Assembly: GCA_027574665.1 (NCBI GenBank)
Contig: CM050666.1
Coordinates: 1,860,001 to 1,924,000, forward strand
DNA: 64,000 bases
Source of the DNA: Rhynochetos jubatus
Lineage: Eukaryota > Chordata > Aves > Eurypygiformes > Rhynochetidae
Reading direction: 5' to 3'
Shown here: piece after piece, positions 48,901-60,121 of the stretch
Numbering within the stretch: position 1 is the first letter of the stretch
Layout: each line of letters opens with the position of its first letter
Notes under the pieces: generated by a model
Database searches by the model: none
What the model was told of the DNA's origin: nothing
Seen by the model: only the letters and a program-made list of their open reading frames with translations
Made by a program: the position numbers and the translations under genes

Positions 48901-51403
48901 TGGAAAGCCTGACTCAGAAAGCCTCTCACACAGGCCACAAGATGTACTTTACCTTGAAAGCGATGAGAGTGAGCTGGGGGACAGGACTGCAGAGCTGGTT
49001 TTGAGGAGGGCTTTGCCATGCCTGCCCCTGTTCCTCTAAGGGCAGGCTGCTATCAGCTTTTCTGTGAAGCAGATCTGCAGTGAGCTTGGAGTGATTAGGC
49101 AATAGCAGAGATTGGCAGGTTGCTCAGAGAGCAGAGGAATACTCCAGAGAATACGTTCATTTATGTTGGAATTCATGTTTAGGATGCTTTGAGAGGAGTT
49201 CATGAGGAAAACAGCTATATCTCATGCATACATGAGCAATTAGAGCAGAAGCTGCACTAACTTCACAGAACACTGTAGTTACTGCTAATCAAATCGAGCT
49301 GCATCATCTCTCACTGGAATAATTGCCCATGGGAATTCAGAGCATGTCCGAGCGCTCAGCTCATTAAGTGGGCAGCCTGCAGGATGGCACCAGCCAGGCG
49401 CTCAGAGCATCTGCTTTTGCAGAGACTCCCCCATGCACAGCCAGTCTTTGACTTTTGGGATGCCAACAGCACTCTCTGGCTGCTGGGATCCTGGGGTCTG
49501 CCCCAAAATTCTCATCTCAATAGAAATGAGAAAGGTTGCTTTTAATATGAAAGTTGGTGGGACCAGTCATGTGGAGAGATGCACATGATTGTCTGTTCCT
49601 GGATTCAGGCCACCATGAGACAGTGAGGTCATGCTTGTCACAGATGTGTCACTGGTCTAGATAAGCAGTGAGCATGTCAGTCCGTGCGAAACCTGACATG
49701 GAAAGGGGCAGTTAGGTGGCTGATTGTGCAAATTTTTCTGTGTAACTGAGTAATGAGGACAATTACACTAGTAAGATTAATTGACTGAATTGACTGGGAC
49801 CAGGAAATAGTAAAGCTAAGAGGTTTGTACTACTCCACCATAGTTTCCAGCCATCTGAGAATAGATGTGTGAGTGACAGAGTATGTTTAGTGCATGTTAA
49901 GTGTGTGAGTACTGTGAAGTCAACGCTTAAATACACGATGCAACACAAGTCAAAAGGAGCTGTTGGAATAAGTCAGAACTCATAGTCTTTGGCCTCCTAA
50001 CCACAGGTCAGCTGGGCTCTCCAGGTTGTACCCTGCCCAGCAACCCAATAACTGGGTGGCAATTCTGTATCGGGGCTGAATTTGTAGGTAATATGGTGAA
50101 AGCCTCTGGGTCACGGGAGATGCAGAGCCTGGGGGACCGAAAACTCTGTCCCTGGTATTTCAGGAGCAGAAATCAATACTGCTTTTCTTCCTCTGTCAGA
50201 ATCTGGATGATTATCCATGGCATGTTCTACAGAGTCTTTTTTAAAGTAAGGATTGTGGCCTCTAAAACAGGCACCAGAGTAAAAATCTGTCCCTGGAAAA
50301 CAACTCAGCCTTCTGATCCAGGTCTGTGTTTTGCAAAGTGAACCCCTATTTGCTTTCAGCAAGTGCTAGCCCCACTGCCACACTGCTTCTGCAGCCTTTT
50401 TCTCCTGGGAGGCAGCTCCATGGGTCCCTGAAGCAGCTCAGGCACTGACTGCTAACAGCCCCATTTTGTGTATTGGTTTTGACTTTGCTGGCAACTGTTA
50501 AATACTCAGGGCTCTTAACTTGTGCTTGGATTCACACCCTTCTGTAAACTTGAGTCCAAAACTACATCTGCATCAAGGATATTAATCAAGGCTAACCAAG
50601 AACACTGAGAGGTGAACTGTCGCTGCTGGAGGGCACTTTTCCTCCAGAGGGGAATTGCCTTTGATCAAGTGATGGAACTCCTCATGGTGAGGGCACTAGC
50701 CCGAAAGCAGGAGCTCTGGTTTTGCCACTGAGGGACTTAGGTCTCCATAAAACCCTCCAATTCTCTATGTTCACCCATCATTGCTGGCTGTGTGCTCCCT
50801 GAGAGTGAGTCAGTTTCCTCAAGTCTGTATTTATAATTCCGCAAGGAAGAAGACACAGTGCTAGTCTGCATGGGATGAGAGTGCCCATGGAGTTGCAGCC
50901 TGTGGGAATGTGTACACACTCCCAAACAGCTTTACTGGGAAACCAATAACTCTCTGATCCCCCATTCCAGCTCCCCAGCAGAGACTTGTCCTGGTTTCCT
51001 GCATAGTACAGAGCCACACCTTGGTGGATGACATCCCATGCCATGGTCAGAGAGGGGAAATGGGAAGACTCCTGGATGTCTCCAAGAGTCCTCTGGCAGC
51101 CACAATCTGGTGTCAAGACATGTTGGAGACTGTGGATATAGGAGACTGCCGCCATAGCCCTTCCTGCAAGAAGTGATGGGCTGCTGGAAGCACAGGGCAC
51201 GCATGGTGACTCCCCTGGAGCAAAAACCCTCAGAAAAGGTGACTGGACACCCTCCTAGGGGATGTATTTTAGTCAGAGGCAAGCCTTTGGGCTTAAGGCA
51301 TGGTGTCCTTATGGGATTCTCTACCTTGGGCCACACAGGAAATCAGGCCATGTGATTGAATAGTTCCTGGTGCTTTACCATCAATGAATCAATAAAAAAC
51401 TCA
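46000..51403. other. unique non-coding DNA, no gene recognised
   Basis: Includes overlapping open frames at 47261-47728 and 47355-47855 (plus) that arise from a C- and CT-rich stretch near 47.4-47.5 kb. Neither has a domain, and they overlap in different frames, so both are probably chance. The sequence around 49.2-49.35 kb is mildly AT-rich and unique. No gene recognised. Confidence 0.5.
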
Positions 51404-52843
51404 GAGAATCATAGAATTTTTCTAGATGGGAGAGACCTTTAAGATCATCGAGACTAACCATCAACTTAGCACTGCCAAGTCTACCCTAAACCATGTCCCA
51501 AAGCACTACATCAACTCACTTCTTAAATACCTCCAGGGATGGTGATTCCACCACTTCCCTGGGCAGCCTGTTCCAATGCCTGACATTGAAGAAATTTTTC
51601 CTAATATCCAATCTGAGCCTCCCCTGGTGCAACTTGAGGCCACTTCCTCTCTTTCTATCATTTGTAACTCGAGAGAAGACACCAATCCCTACCTCTCTGC
51701 AACCTCCTTTCAGGTAGTTGTAGAGAGCGATAAGGTCTCCCCTTAGCCTCCTAATTCCCAGGCTAAACAATTCCAGCTCCCTCAGCCGCTCCTCACAGGA
51801 CTTTTGCTCCAGACCCTTCCCCAGCTCTGTTCCCTTCTCTGGACATGCTCCAGCCCCTCAGTGTCTTTCTTTCAGTGAGGGGCCCTGAACTGAACCCAGG
51901 ATTCGAGATGCGGCCTCACCAGTACCCAGTACAGGGGGACCATCCCTACCCTGGTCCTGCTTGCCACACTGTTCCTGATGCAGGCCAGGATGCCGTTGGC
52001 CTTCTTGGCCACCTGGGCACACTGCTGGCTTATATTCAGCTGACCGTCAACTAACAGCCCCAGGTCCTTTACCCCCAGGGCAATTCTCCAATCCCTCGTC
52101 CCCAAGCCTGTAAAGTTGCAGGGGGTTATTGTGGCCCAAGTACAGGACCCAGCACTTGGCCTTGTTGAACCACACACAGTGGCTTTGGCCCATTGATCCG
52201 ACCTGTCCAGATCCCTCTGCTGAGCCGTTCTGCCCTCAGGCAGATCAACACTCCCACCCAACTTGGTGTTGTCCCAAACTGACTGAGGGTGCACTCGATC
52301 CCCTTGTCCAGGTCACTGATAAAGTAATTTAAGACAACTGGCCTCAGTACCAAGTCCTGGGCAACAAACACCAGTGGTAACCATCCACTGGCCAGAGTTA
52401 ACTCCATTCCCCACCACTCTTTGGGCCTGGCCATCCAGACAGTTCTTAACCCGGTGGAGTGTATACCCATCCAAGCCAGGAGCTGCTAACTTCTCCAGGA
52501 GAATGTTGTGGGAAACAGTGCCAAAGGCTTTACTAACATCCAGGTAGACAACACCCACAGCCCTGCCCTCATCCACTAGGCGGATCATCTTGTCATAGAA
52601 GGAGATCAGGTCAGTCAAGCAGGACCTGCCTTTCATAAACTCAGGCTGACTTGGCCTGATAGCCTGGTTGTCCTGTACATGCTGTGTGATGGCATTCAAG
52701 ATGATCTGCGCCATAATTCCCTGGCACCAAGGTCAGATTGACAGGCCTGTAGTTCCCTGGATCCTCCTTCTGGTCTTTCTTGTAGATGGGCATCTTATTT
52801 ACTAACCACTGGGACCTCCCCAGTTAGCCAGGACTGCCGGTAA
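51404..52843 (-). mobile_element. CR1 LINE with partial reverse transcriptase, antisense, 5'-truncated
   Basis: The largest retroelement in the window, about 1.4 kb. On the minus strand it enters within the reverse transcriptase and ends at the CR1 3' terminus (reverse complement AGAATCATAGAATT at 51404). The first frame (52714-52313) reads motifs YLDVSKAF, TVSHNILLEKL and, further on, FISDLDKGIECT. The CR1 catalytic FADD box should follow SQF. Here, near 52275-52283, a small deletion gives SQFGTT in one frame and W-D-N-T-K-L-G-G in the next, so the active site and the frame are both lost. Downstream pieces remain readable in other frames: QCAQVAKKANGILACIR, PLYWVLVRPHLE, and near the C-terminus [19 protein letters not shown]. 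The usual AFD of motif A reads AFG. Not capable of transposition. Confidence 0.95.
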
Positions 52844-55800
52844 AGTTGCAATTGAAGTATTTTTCCAGAGGATGGATGACACTAGTTCAGTGGCAAGAGG
52901 ATGGCTTCAAGCAACTTCTAAAACATGCTTGCCTTACGAAAAGTAAGAAAGTTTTGAATCAAAAGGTGATTCAAGCTCTGGGAAGTGTGTCAATGTGGAT
53001 GGCTCACCATCCTTCACCCACTAGCAGCAAGCACTGTGGTGCAGTTTATTTGTGAAAGGCAGTTTCTCTACAGCACCAAATCAGGCTCCTTCATCTTGCT
53101 CATCCAACTTGCTATTCAGTCCCTGAAGCACACAATGCCTCAGACCTTCATCTGGTGGCTAACCATGAGTCACAGGCCTTAGAGAGTGCTGACATCTGCT
53201 GCTACCTTCCAGAGTCATGACACCCGTAGCACAATCCCAACTAGTCCCTACAATTGTTCCTCCAGGTTGTCATTAGTGAAATAGTCCCAGCAGAGATGCT
53301 GGTGCAACACATGTATAACAACACACATATAACTGCAAATGGCCAAAAGTATTTTCTCCTACGTGCTTTCCTAGCATTAGGCAAGGCCCTGAGAAAAAAA
53401 CAGAGCCCATAAAAAGCTTAAAAAATATTTTCCTGTGGACTTCCCAATTTCTTATGGGCTTTATTTCCCAGTGATGGCAGGGTTAGAAGTGCTGGTGAGA
53501 ACTTACATTCATCCATGGGCTTTGTGAGAATGGGAAAATAGACCTTAAATTTAAAGGACTGTTTGCAAATGCTTGCTTTTGGTGGGAAAACGTCAATCAC
53601 ACTTGCACAGATTCCTTTCTGCATTGCCAAGTCATGTTACACCTGATGCTCCCACTGCTTCTCTCAGAGCTTTTGCATGAATCAGCATCCGGGCCATAAT
53701 TCATGTGAAATGTAACTAAAATATAATCAGGATATATATCCTAGGCGATGAAGCTTTTCTCCAACTGCATGTCCATGAAGGAACTGCCTGTCACGGCAGT
53801 GCTGGCTCCTGCACCAGGGACCTGAGCTCCAGGCAGAAGAGCTGTGTTGGGGTGTCTGCAGTGACGATACCCCCTCCTCACCCTGTCTCTCCAAAATACC
53901 ACATCCAACCCTTCAGGGTCCTGACTGCACCCCGGTGGGCTCCAATGTGGCATTTTGGATAATTTTGCTTTTCTTCTTGCCATTTATCTGCTTTCTGAGA
54001 AGTGTTCCCTGAGGATATATAACCGAGTTTTATAATGAAGCACCTCTCACCCAGCACATATTAAGTAAATTTCAGTTGCCCTTTATTACACCATAATGAT
54101 AGTAAGAATTAATTACCTCTGCACCCAACGGGGACATGAATTTTAACCAATATGACTAAATCTTCCCAGTAGTGTAATTGGTGTTGTCTGCACTTGGGGG
54201 TCATTTACAGTGCAACAGTGAGTGGTGATGGAAAAATCCTTCCTGAAGAGTGTGGATCCCAAACTGAGACTGTGGGCAGACTGTCAGACCAAGACAGGTA
54301 GGGAGCAGCTGATCTGAGGAACCCAATTAAACAATGATGCTTAGCAAAGTTTAAGGTCCGTGTCAGAAGATAAAGATGCAGGAAAATGTGTGAAAATCCA
54401 GGAGCTCGTAGAGATAAACTGTGCCAGAGTCTCTGAGGGGTCTGCCCTAGGACTGTGCTGCTCACTTCACATCTACCATAATTTTCCACAATTTTAAATA
54501 AATCATTTTTTCAAGGTAAAGAAAAGAGAGAAAATGCTTTCTTTGAGCGACTCTGCTTCCAGGGTTTTCTGACTCCTCTGTTTTGATTTGTGCTGAAAAC
54601 TGTGTCACCCAGATACATCCCAGGCACTGACAGTTCATTCATGCTGTGCTTTTTACAGTGCAAATAGAAATGAGTTCTCAAAGAGCAGAATAAGTAGATG
54701 TGTAACCCCCATCCAAGCCCTTCTCCTGTTATGCTCTGGTCATGCCCTCTGGGTGTTACTGCAGCTGAAAGGAGCATTAAGAGCTGGGTCACCATTTGGG
54801 ACTCTGTACTAGAAAGCAGAAGGTCATGAATCATCCCTCACACTTTGGAGGGACTCATTTTCTTACCAGAAAACATTTTTTTACTCAAAGCACTCCCCAC
54901 AGTTTTTCAGATACTGGTGTAACTAAGAAGCAATACAAGGTTCCAAATCTTTCAGGCACTGTCAGTTTTGTCTTGCTTATCAAAATACAATGCAAACAGG
55001 TTCAGTTCAGTTTCTTCTGGGGCATTGTTTCTAGGAACACCTGCCTGCTCCTTTCTTTTGTCCCCGGTTTTGCCAAGCATCCTGGTATGACACGAGCTGA
55101 CCAGTTTCCTGCAGGTCTCCTGGGGACCTGAAACTCTGCAGCACCCTTGGGGTGCCTGTCACAGCCTTCATCCCTTCACGTGTTTGTGTGTCACTGTTTG
55201 CAGGTCATGCTTGGTTGCTGTTCCTCAGCAGACTCCTACACCAGATCCCCAAAGGATTTCCCAGAAAGGTAAAACCGTCTCATAGTACCAGTAAACAAAA
55301 GGAGAGGGTTGGCAGGCTTGTGTTGTATTTTCACTTGCATGCCTGTGATGGGAGTGCTGGGACGCAGGCAGGATGCGTCTCAGGCTTGCAGGTCTCCTGC
55401 CTGGATACAAGCCTGTCCCTTGGCTTTTTCTGCTCATACAAGTTTTCATCTGAGCTAGTCTTGAAAGGAGTCAGTGAGGCTATTTCAAAGCCTGCGCTGA
55501 GGTTTGCAACTTGTGATTCAGGCCTTTCCACTTCATGCCAAATTTCATGTCTTCGTTTTCCAGTCACTGTTTCTGGAAAAGGTGAATTGTCCCTCTTGTT
55601 TTCTCTCCCAGGTCTTTTGCTCACTTTTCAAAACTGGATGATCAAGAATTAGCCAATCTGGCAACTGGGGGCATGAAGTGTTGGCAAAGATACCATGCAA
55701 TTCATGTGCTGGCATTTGTTTTCTCCTTCTGTGTTCTGGGATGCAGAACATATTCTGGGTGCCAAGCAGTGGCCATAAAGTTCTTCCAGGGGAGTACAGG

Positions 55801-58800
55801 CACCTGTCATCCCTCTGAAACATCCCTGGGTGACCCTTGTGTCAGGAAATGTGGTGGAGGGAGCAAGAGGGTAGAATTTCATCCTTGACAATTTATGAGG
55901 CATTGATTTATGCTGGGGTTCAAGCAGGGCAGCACTGGGGCGTGGAGGGGGAGTATCTGCAGAAGAATCTACAGATTCAATGCATGGCTTTTAAGAGTTA
56001 TTCTTTTTGGGAAGCAGTGGGAAATACCTGCATGTTGCAGGTAGAGTTGACCCGCAAAGCCCAATTGCCACATCAAATATTCCCAATGCATGTCCACCCC
56101 AGATCTGTTCCTGGGGGTCAGCACAGCCCAGATGTACTGACCACAAACCAGCTGTTGCTTCTGTTCCTGAACACATCAGCTGCTGCTTCGCTGGCAACTA
56201 CATCTGTCTCTGTGTGTTTTAATTCCTGCAGCCCTCCTGCTGTTCTTACCACTCCACAGCACATGTAGTTAAAAATCCCTAATATATTAAAACAAGGGTA
56301 ATGCCCCATAATTTTGTCTTCCTACAATTGCTGGGTAATTACACCTGAACTTCTGAAGCAATTCCAAAATTAACGACATAAAAGTCACCTCACAGATTAT
56401 AGTAACAGCCCTTTAGGTTGAAGAAGAGCTTATTCCTGACTAATTACTATATGACTGATTAGATGGAAATCTGTGGTAGTACGGCTAATTGTGTAGTCAG
56501 CTCTGCTGCAGGATGACCTGTCACCAGGCAGCAATTTGCCATATGCTCCCCATGTTCTATTTGTTCCCTGTCTGTCCCAGCCTGCTTGGTGGTTGTTGTG
56601 AGCAAGGGCAAACAGAAACCTGGCCATGGGAGTAAAAGAGACATGTCTAACAGCACTCACAGGCTCTTGGCATCCAAACTTTTTTCAGAGCAAGCATGGC
56701 ACAGTCACTGAAGCCCCCAGTTGCTGTAATGCAACATGCCCCATGGAGAGGACTCTGCTGTGGCAGTAGGACCTGGGGCACTGGGGACATCTCTGCCCGT
56801 GCCTGCTCTGCAGCAGTGACACTTGTGGCTGTTGGTCTGCAGTGTTACAGGGATTCAGTTTTCCAGGTATTCTTGGCATGTGTTTCTGATTCACCAAGAG
56901 GAATTACACCCTCAACATTAAAGCTGAACAACTGGAGATGTCCAGCTGGTCCTTTATCTCACCGTGTGATGCAGACACAGGACAAGGTTGTTCTGGAAGA
57001 AACACAAAGCAGGAGACCAGGGGAAGAGAAGAAGGAAGGAAAAAATCATAGATGAACAGCAAAGAGAAACCTCTGAGTTAAGCAGGGTGCAGTGATTTGT
57101 GGAAGAACCCTGTGGAGAACAAGCCTGTAAGCAAGGGAAATGCTAATTTTAGGGGACTCAGTGTCACTGGGGAAATGCAGGCATTTCCCCTGGGAGCAAC
57201 AGGAGCTACTCCTTCCCACCTGCGCTTCTAAGGTCCTAACTGTTCTTTAAAGAGCCAAGATCCCAAGCACAGCAACATGATCACTCCAGGAGTATCAGGG
57301 GGAGCTTAGGAGCCCACTTCCCCTGCCCTCAGTGCCAGTGCCAGCAAAAGCCAGGAAAGAATGAATCTGGGGCTAAAAAGATCTTTACAGATAAGGATCT
57401 CTGAGAGTTTTTTAATGTTCAAGTCTGTCCTCAGTGAAATAATTTCTAGCTGAAAATGACATCCATTGCTCTGGCAGCTCCATCTCCTCAAGCACTTGGG
57501 TAGATAGAAAGGCAAGAGGAGCAACATGAGTCTGTTCATGGTCCTGTAGCAGGAGACCCATGCTGGCTGCGATCACTTACCTCTGTGGCCTGGGTTTGGA
57601 ACAAGCATTTTGATATTTGGTTGAGTAGAAGAATACAGACCATTTTATTCACCTGTAGATAATTTCTCTTCTATTTATCTTGTAGGAAATAACAGTCCTG
57701 AGTCACACAGGGCTGGTGGAGGGTCACCACAGGGCTGCCCACAGTAGCACTGTGAAATGATGGTATTGATGCTCAGTTCACTTGTAATACTAGCTTAGAC
57801 TGGAGCCTCTTCAAGACAAGGCTTTCTGCAAGACACTGAGCCAAAGAGAGCACAAAACCTTACGATGTACAGAAGAAGGAAATCAAGCAAAAATTAATCC
57901 CTTAGTTAGAGGCTTCATAATCTGAAAGACTAAAGCTGGTATAGATACTGCAGGAAGTAAAGGAATAAGGAAATATGGAGCCAAGAAGTGGCATCTTTGC
58001 CTCATTGCCCTGTGTTTTCTGGTGGGATAAGTCGACTCTTGTGGGGATCACTTAGGGATCCAAGGACTCCTGTCCTGCTCCCCAGTTCCCATGGGGCCCT
58101 AAGGCTGACCACTGCAATTTCAAAGCTTGGCTGACCTGCCAAACATATTTATATAAGGATATGTAAAGTCCCAACTTTATTGTGTTGTCCTACTTCCATG
58201 CTGTTTGCACACTTTCATAACGAGGGCACTGGGTTCCCTCCAAGCTCCCGCCTTTTGACCCTGTTGATATGCAGGCATTTTGAGGCTGGCTGCTCTGTTT
58301 CCAGGCAGGTTTCTTCCAGCTCAGTGGCACATTTGGCCAACATTCATTTATGATGAGGAGCATTCTCAGAGCTGTGAAACTCCTTTGTGGAAATTGGGAT
58401 GGGCTAGATCTGAATGGAGCTGCAACTGCTGGAAACTAACTTCAGGGTCCCACATCTCCAGAACTGTCCATTTCTCCAACAAGGGGATTAAACTGGCCCC
58501 AGCCATTCAAACCCCAGCTGTATATGACTTCCTTCTTTTACCCACCCATAAGGGTTTATTGAGTGCTGGTGACCAAAGCCTCCAAGGGACCCACTCTGGC
58601 CAGTGGTTCTTGGACAGGATTTAATGCCCAGTGGGAGTCTGCTCATCTCAGTAACATCACTGAAGCCCTTGAAACTACCCAGTGGACCTGCTAGTCTAAT
58701 GTGCTTCCAGGAATTCAGACAAGGAGCTTGTCTGAAAAAATTGTAAACCATTTATGGTTTCAGGTTCAGTAAAACTGAACAAATTTTTAAAATGCTGCTA

Positions 58801-59581
58801 TTTTCAGTTGCAAATTGGCTGTTCAACAGTAGCCCATCAAAAGCTACTCCTGCTTTAAAGTGGTTGCTACTGTTTTTGTGACTGTTCTTATGGAAATGCA
58901 AATCTCTACAACCCAAACTCAGTGGTTTCTGAGTGAGAAATATATTCAGTAATTACTCTGAAAATTTATGGTAAACCATTTATTACAAAAATCATTAGTT
59001 ATCTTTGTGGACCAGTGCAGTTTAAAAACCCTACAACTAAGTTAGTATTCCAGTTTTCTCTTAATTGAAATGTTCTCTGTATCTGTTAGTCAGTGCCAGA
59101 GATGAAAGTCAAAGAGCAAGCAATGGCAGAAAACTGGTTTTGGGGTTGTCTCGCACAACTGTCTTATTATTGTCACTTGGTCAGAGGTTTGTGCTGGAAG
59201 GAGACATACAAGAGGTGGGTCAGGGCCCTGAGTACACTGACGGGCTGTCATCACCCTGACCAGTCTGTAACCATCTCTCTGTAATCACTTCTGCATCTCT
59301 CCCCTCTGTCCCAGGCGTTTAGCTGTCACTCTACCACCACACTCCTCTCTGCATATGTCAGACGTACAAAGTCCACCAGGAGCCCTTGCAGAGAAACCCC
59401 CAGCCACCGGCAGACACTGTCAGCTGAGGGAACCTCTTGAAACTGCAGCGTGAGATAGCTGTGCCATGCTGGGGAGGCATGCTCTGCATTACCCTGTCAA
59501 TCCACACAGTTTCCAAAGACAGGACACTCTGCCTGGGAGTGTCTGCAGCTTGGAGCTGTTTTCTTCTAAAGAGAAGGAGGT
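52844..59581. other. unique non-coding DNA, no gene recognised
   Basis: No recognised repeat. The longest frame, 55152-55652 (plus), and those around 55.8-56.3 and 56.7-57.06 kb have no domain and are overlapped by equally long frames on the other strand. AT-rich patches at 53.6-53.75, 54.0-54.2 and 58.7-59.05 kb. Confidence 0.5.
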
Positions 59582-59866
59582 TTAGAACAGTTTAAGAAAA
59601 AGAGCAGCTTCACAGATGGCTATCTGGCCTGCTTCAATGTTGTTAGGGACTCCAAAAAAGGCATTGAAGGTTTTTCCTAGGACAATCATGCATGTGTTTG
59701 CAAAGGCAGGACACTTCTGCAGGAGGGGATTGGCAGACCCCAAAATACAGAAGGTCATGTTACAGCAGGCAGACCCCTTGAGGTTCTCCATCAGGTGCCA
59801 CAGACTGCCATCATCAAGTATTTCTGGATGCAAATATTTCAATGGAAACGTCATTTTGTTATTTTT
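59582..59866 (-). other. unidentified coding-like open frame (possible terminal exon)
   Basis: A minus-strand frame preceded by a plausible splice acceptor (CTTTTCACTTCCAG, ending at 59867) runs K-N-N-K-M and on for about 94 codons to TAA at 59582-59584. It reads like protein: alternating hydrophobic and polar residues, six cysteines, and pieces such as LKYLHPEILDDGSLWHLMEN and GKTFNAFFGVPNN. Codon choice is mixed but acceptable for a vertebrate exon. No family recognised. A second possible minus-strand frame (59952-60121) lies just upstream. It could also be chance. Confidence 0.22.
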
Positions 59867-59951
59867 CTGGAAGTGAAAAGAAACCCTGGAAATATGTCTG
59901 TGCCCATTGGTGTGTCTGTTTCCTCATCATCCTCATGCAATCCTCTCTAAG

Positions 59952-60121
59952 CTATATGCATGAGGGACTCCAGTCATATTCATGGAGAGAAAAAGCCCTT
60001 TCTGGTGGGTCTACAAAGTGCACATCCCAGAGAGAATAATAATTGCAACAGAGAGCCTGAACTTTACTGTTTCCCTGCAGTGCTACAGCAACTTTCTGAA
60101 CTAGTTGATCATAATTTTGCA
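59952..60121 (-). other. unidentified open frame after a strong acceptor-like tract
   Basis: The minus strand has the pyrimidine tract TTTTTTGCTTTTCTTAG ending at 60122. The open frame that follows (CAA AAT TAT GAT...) runs about 55 codons to TAG at 59952-59954 and includes LVQKVAVALQGN and HFVDPPERAFSLHEYDW. A donor-like ACA|GTAAAG lies within it, which would make a much shorter exon. The plus strand has an equally good acceptor-like tract (CTGTTTCCCTGCAG ending at 60080), so strand and status are unresolved. No family recognised. Confidence 0.18.

Noticed and set aside
55152-55652. 166-codon plus-strand frame
   Set aside because: No domain. Minus-strand frames of similar quality overlap it, for example at 55331-55624.
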